Shown here: in pieces, positions 60,892-64,000 of the stretch
How the letters are laid out: each line of letters opens with the position of its first letter
Numbering within the stretch: the stretch's first letter is position 1
Assembly: GCF_005146945.1 (NCBI RefSeq)
Contig: NZ_SWMS01000003.1
Span: forward strand, 357,365 to 421,364
Direction of reading: 5' to 3'
Source: Prauserella endophytica
GTDB taxonomy: Bacteria; Actinomycetota; Actinomycetes; Mycobacteriales; Pseudonocardiaceae
Length of the DNA: 64,000 nt
Program-made: the position numbers and the translations under genes
Notes under the pieces: model-generated
Seen by the model: the letters and a program-made list of their open reading frames with translations, nothing else
What the model was told of the DNA's origin: nothing
Database searches by the model: none

Positions 60892-61632
60892 ATGGCGCTA
60901 CTGGCCGGCAGGACCGCGGTGATCACCGGCGCGGCACAGGGCATCGGCTTCGCCATCGCCGAGCAGTTCGCGCGAGAGGGAGCCAGGCTCGTCCTCGGCG
61001 ACCTCGACCTTGACGCCGCACGGGCCGCCGCGGACAAGCTCGGCGGGCCCGAGGTGGCCGTCGCCGTCCGCTGCGACGTCACCGACGCGTCCGAAGTGGA
61101 CACCCTGCTGAACACGGCGCTGGCGACGTTCGGCTCGCTGGACGTGCTGGTGAACAACGCGGGCATCACCCGCGACGCCACGATGCGCACCATGACCGAG
61201 GAGCAGTTCGACCAGGTCATCGACGTGCACCTGAAGGGCACGTGGAACGGCACCCGCAAGGCCGCCGCGATCATGCGGGAGCGCAAGAGGGGCGCGATCG
61301 TCAACATCTCCTCGCTGTCAGGCAAGGTCGGCATGGTCGGCCAGACCAACTACTCCGCGGCCAAGGCGGGCATCGTGGGCTTGAGCAAGGCGGCGGCCAA
61401 GGAGATGGCCCACCACGGCGTGCGCGTCAACGCCATCCAGCCCGGCCTCATCCGGTCGGCGATGACGGAGGCCATGCCGCAGAAAGCGTGGGACCAGAAA
61501 ATGGCCGAAATCCCCATGCAGCGCCCTGGCGAGGTGTCGGAGGTCGCGAGCGTCGCACTCTTCCTCGCCAGCGACCTCTCCTCGTACATGACCGGCACGG
61601 TGCTGGAGGTCACCGGCGGCCGCTTCATGTGA
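60892..61632 (+). CDS. Short-chain dehydrogenase/reductase (FabG/3-hydroxyacyl-CoA type)
   Basis: The 246-residue classical SDR has [28 protein letters not shown], the Ser of [11 protein letters not shown], the YSAAK pair ([16 protein letters not shown]) and a C-terminal [13 protein letters not shown]. The sequence is closest to FabG-like 3-oxoacyl reductases. In this operon it more likely oxidises a 3-hydroxyacyl-CoA to 3-oxoacyl-CoA before thiolase. It starts 33 bp after the CoA-transferase gene. Confidence 0.92.
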   Translation: MALLAGRTAVITGAAQGIGFAIAEQFAREGARLVLGDLDLDAARAAADKLGGPEVAVAVRCDVTDASEVDTLLNTALATFGSLDVLVNNAGITRDATMRTMTEEQFDQVIDVHLKGTWNGTRKAAAIMRERKRGAIVNISSLSGKVGMVGQTNYSAAKAGIVGLSKAAAKEMAHHGVRVNAIQPGLIRSAMTEAMPQKAWDQKMAEIPMQRPGEVSEVASVALFLASDLSSYMTGTVLEVTGGRFM

Positions 61633-61667
61633 GCGGGCCTCGACACGACAGCGAAAGGTGAGAAACC

Positions 61668-62882
61668 ATGCGTGACGCGGTGATCTGCGAACCGGTGCGG
61701 ACCCCGATCGGCCGCTTCGGCGGCTCGCTGAAGAGCGTGACCGCGGCGGAGCTCGGCGAGGCCGTGCTCCGCGGCCTGCTCGACCGGACCGGCCTCGACC
61801 CGGCCGCCGTCGACGAGGTGATCCTCGGCCACTGCTACCCCAACAGCGAGGCACCGGCGATCGGCCGGGTCGTGGCCCTCAACGCGGGCCTGCCCATCAC
61901 GGTGTCGGGCCTCCAGGTGGACCGGCGGTGCGGCTCCGGCCTGCAGTCGGTGGTGCAGGCGGCGATGCAGGTGCAGGCCGGGGCGAGCGATGTGATCATC
62001 GCCGGTGGCGCCGAGAGCATGAGCAACGTGCCCTTCTACTCCACGGACATGCGCTGGGGAGTCAAGGGCCCCGGCGTGACGCTGCACGACGGGCTGGCCC
62101 GTGGTCGCGTCACCGCGGGCGGGCGGCACCACCCCGTGCCCGGCGGGATGCTGGAGACAGCGGAGAACCTGCGCCGCGAGTACGGCATTCCCCGCGAGGA
62201 GCAGGACCGGCTCGCGCTCAGCTCGCACCAGCGGGCCGTGGCTGCGCAGCGGTCCGGCGTGTTCGCCGAGGAGATCGTCCCCGTGACCGTCAGCTCCCGC
62301 AGGGGCGACGTCGTGGTGGACACCGACGAGCACCCGCGCGCCGACGCGTCACTGGAGACCCTCTCCGGCCTGCGCCCGGTGCTGGGCAAACAGGACCCGG
62401 ACGCGACGGTCACCGCAGGCAACGCCAGCGGGCAGAACGACGCGGCCGCGGTTTGCGTGGTGACCCACCCCGACCGCGCCGCCGAGCTGGGCCTGCGGCC
62501 GCTGGCCCGCCTGGTGTCGTGGGGTGTGGCGGGGGTCGGCCCCGAGGTCATGGGGATCGGGCCGGTTCCCGCGACCGAGGCCGCGCTCGCCCGCGCCGGG
62601 CTCAGCCTGTCCGATATGGACCTCATCGAGCTGAACGAGGCGTTCGCGGCGCAGGTGCTCGCCTGCACCCGCGAGTGGAAGTTCGGCGAGAGCGACTTCG
62701 AGCGGCTCAACGTCCACGGCTCGGGTATCTCGCTCGGCCACCCCGTCGGCGCCACCGGCGCCCGGATCCTGGCGACGCTCACCAGGGAGCTGCAGCGCCG
62801 CGAGGCCCGCTACGGGCTGGAGACCATGTGCATCGGCGGGGGCCAGGGCCTCGCCGCGATCTTCGAAAGGGTGGCCGCGTGA
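61668..62882 (+). CDS. Thiolase (acetyl-CoA acetyltransferase type)
   Basis: The 404-residue protein has all thiolase active-site elements: nucleophile Cys in VDRRCGSGLQSVVQA, GGAESMSNVP, ELNEAFAAQVLA, His in NVHGSGISLGHPVGATG, and acid Cys in ETMCIGGGQG. It cleaves a 3-oxoacyl-CoA with CoA, releasing acetyl- or propionyl-CoA. Its stop overlaps the MaoC gene (GTGA). Confidence 0.94.
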   Translation: MRDAVICEPVRTPIGRFGGSLKSVTAAELGEAVLRGLLDRTGLDPAAVDEVILGHCYPNSEAPAIGRVVALNAGLPITVSGLQVDRRCGSGLQSVVQAAMQVQAGASDVIIAGGAESMSNVPFYSTDMRWGVKGPGVTLHDGLARGRVTAGGRHHPVPGGMLETAENLRREYGIPREEQDRLALSSHQRAVAAQRSGVFAEEIVPVTVSSRRGDVVVDTDEHPRADASLETLSGLRPVLGKQDPDATVTAGNASGQNDAAAVCVVTHPDRAAELGLRPLARLVSWGVAGVGPEVMGIGPVPATEAALARAGLSLSDMDLIELNEAFAAQVLACTREWKFGESDFERLNVHGSGISLGHPVGATGARILATLTRELQRREARYGLETMCIGGGQGLAAIFERVAA

Positions 62883-63337
62883 GCCCCACCGTCCTGACCT
62901 CGCTCGACGACGTGCGCGCCCGGCTGGGCACCGAGCTGGGACCCACGGAGTGGGAACCGGTGTCCCAGGAGCGGATCAACGCGTTCGCCGAGCTGACCGG
63001 CGACCACCAGTGGATCCACGTCGACGTCGAGCGCGCCGCCACCGGGCCGTTCGGCGGCACGATCGCCCACGGCTACCTGACACTGTCGCTGCTGCCGCTG
63101 TTCAACAAGCGGCTGTTCCGGCTCGACGCCGGATCGGCGAGGGTGAACTACGGCCTCAACAAGGTCCGGTTCCCCTCCCCCGTGCCCGCAGGCTCGCGGG
63201 TCCGCGCCACAGCGTCGTTCCTGGAGCTACACGACCTGGATATCGGCTCGCAGCTGCGGACGCAGTACGTCCTCGAGCTCGAGGACGCCGCCAAACCGGC
63301 CTGCGTGGCCGAATCCGTCACCCTCATCCTGCCCTGA
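62879..63337 (+). CDS. MaoC-like enoyl-CoA hydratase
   Basis: The 152-residue hot-dog-fold protein has the hydratase-2 motif FAELTGDHQWIHVDVERAAT with the Asp/His pair, then FGGTIAHGYLTLSLLPLFNK and YGLNKVRFPSPVPAGSRVRA. It hydrates a 2-enoyl-CoA (R-specific in related enzymes). With the crotonase upstream deleted, this gene can supply the hydration step in the operon. Confidence 0.92.
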   Translation: MSPTVLTSLDDVRARLGTELGPTEWEPVSQERINAFAELTGDHQWIHVDVERAATGPFGGTIAHGYLTLSLLPLFNKRLFRLDAGSARVNYGLNKVRFPSPVPAGSRVRATASFLELHDLDIGSQLRTQYVLELEDAAKPACVAESVTLILP

Positions 63338-63363
63338 CCCGTCCCATTCGAAGGAGCTTTCCC

Positions 63364-64000
63364 ATGGCCCGCCTTGCGCAGACCGCTGGTTTGACCGATG
63401 TGCAGCAGGAGATCTTGTCGACGGTGCGGGGGTTCGTGGACAAGGAGATCGTTCCGTATGCGCAGGAGCTGGAGCATGGGGATGTGTATCCGGCGGACAT
63501 CGTGGCGGGGATGCGGGAGATGGGCCTGTTCGGGTTGATGATCCCGGAGGAGTTCGGTGGGCTGGGTGAGTCGCTGCTGACGTATGCGTTGGTGGTGGAG
63601 GAGATCGCCCGTGGGTGGATGAGTGTGTCGGGGGTGATCAACACGCATTTCATCGTGGCCTACATGCTGCGTCAGCATGGCACTCGGGCGCAGCAGGAGC
63701 GTTATCTGCCGCGGATGGCCACCGGGGAGGTGCGTGGGGCGTTCTCGATGTCGGAGCCGGATTTGGGCTCGGATGTGGCGGCGATCAAGACTCGTGCCAG
63801 GCGGGACGGTGATGACTATGTCATCGACGGTTCGAAGATGTGGTTGACCAACGGGGGCACGTCGAATCTGATCGCGGTGCTGGCCAGGACCGACGAGGGT
63901 GGGGAGAAGCCGCATCAGAATCTGACGGCTTTTCTGGTGGAGAAGCCGGAGGGCTATGGCGAGGTGGCGCCCGGCCTGTCGATTCCGGGCAAGATCGAGA
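63364..64000 (+). CDS. Acyl-CoA dehydrogenase (N-terminal part, runs off window)
   Basis: About 212 residues are present. They show the N-terminal helical domain (DVQQEILSTVRGFVDKEIVP), MGLFGLMIPEEFGGLG, and the FAD/substrate segment GAFSMSEPDLGSDVAAIKTR with GSKMWLTNGG. It would introduce the 2,3 double bond that MaoC hydrates. Its codon use differs from every neighbour: many codons end in G or T (TTG, GAT, TAT, CAT, CGT) where the others end in C, which suggests a separate origin. Confidence 0.92.
   Translation, partial: MARLAQTAGLTDVQQEILSTVRGFVDKEIVPYAQELEHGDVYPADIVAGMREMGLFGLMIPEEFGGLGESLLTYALVVEEIARGWMSVSGVINTHFIVAYMLRQHGTRAQQERYLPRMATGEVRGAFSMSEPDLGSDVAAIKTRARRDGDDYVIDGSKMWLTNGGTSNLIAVLARTDEGGEKPHQNLTAFLVEKPEGYGEVAPGLSIPGKIE

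Overview
The window is high-GC, densely packed actinobacterial chromosome, most likely from a Pseudonocardiaceae-type actinomycete (Amycolatopsis, Saccharomonospora or Prauserella relatives). This rests on gene content: RbpA behind a SigR-type promoter, adjacent Ppm and Lnt genes, an Rpf-like muralytic protein, a mycofactocin-type NDMA-dependent alcohol dehydrogenase, an F420-type LLM oxidoreductase, a lipoprotein class F sortase, an AfsR-type giant regulator, many GTG starts and many 4-bp ATGA/GTGA overlaps. I see no rRNA, tRNA, CRISPR, intact insertion sequence or prophage.

Layout. 1-5.1 kb: the end of a class IV aminotransferase gene behind a MerR-type promoter, a zinc-ribbon/coiled-coil protein next to a 34-bp palindrome, an ArsR-SRPBCC pair, and a DHA2 efflux pump with cytoplasmic beta-sandwich repeats. 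5.2-10.2 kb: an AfsR/SARP-like regulator divergent from two tandem imine-reductase-like genes (one Asp-type, one Tyr-type). 10.4-15.1 kb: a MoxR/VWA pair, an NmrA-like reductase behind an 18-bp palindrome, a RibD-C protein and a HemK-like methyltransferase. 15.2-27.1 kb: UvrA-like/DrrC protein with a VOC gene, small zinc-ribbon protein, GDPD, Rpf-like protein, UMF1 transporter, thymidine kinase, rbpA, ppm-lnt and an XRE regulator. 27.1-37 kb: amidohydrolase, a divergent KamA-type radical SAM enzyme, HAD and SGNH hydrolases, an M24 peptidase-Lrp-RHH/MazF run, a methyltransferase, a stand-alone 5'-3' exonuclease and a Rieske oxygenase-like protein.

37.0-43.6 kb is a compact catabolic locus: two StyA-type flavin monooxygenases, one StyB-type flavin reductase, an EthD protein, a phenylacetaldehyde-type dehydrogenase, and AraC and IclR regulators. 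It probably epoxidises and degrades styrene, indole or a related vinyl-aromatic. No StyC isomerase gene is visible. 43.7-54 kb: MFS exporter, NDMA-dependent alcohol dehydrogenase, a DGPF/ECF42 sigma pair with a matching promoter, a Cys-rich pentapeptide protein, GAF-ANTAR protein, deaminase, LLM oxidoreductase, and a class F sortase with a probable Asp-rich substrate. 54.2-57.6 kb: a TetR-OYE-acyl-CoA ligase operon. 58.5-64 kb: a GntR-controlled acyl-CoA operon (internally deleted enoyl-CoA hydratase, Mct-like CoA transferase/isomerase, SDR, thiolase, MaoC hydratase, acyl-CoA dehydrogenase cut by the window edge).

The most unusual non-coding signal is a family of three 51-53 bp single-base-centred perfect palindromes (15178-15228, 26600-26652, 57597-57649). 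They share a fixed frame, and six variable positions per arm change in a fully compensatory way. Several further perfect palindromes near promoters suggest dedicated operators.
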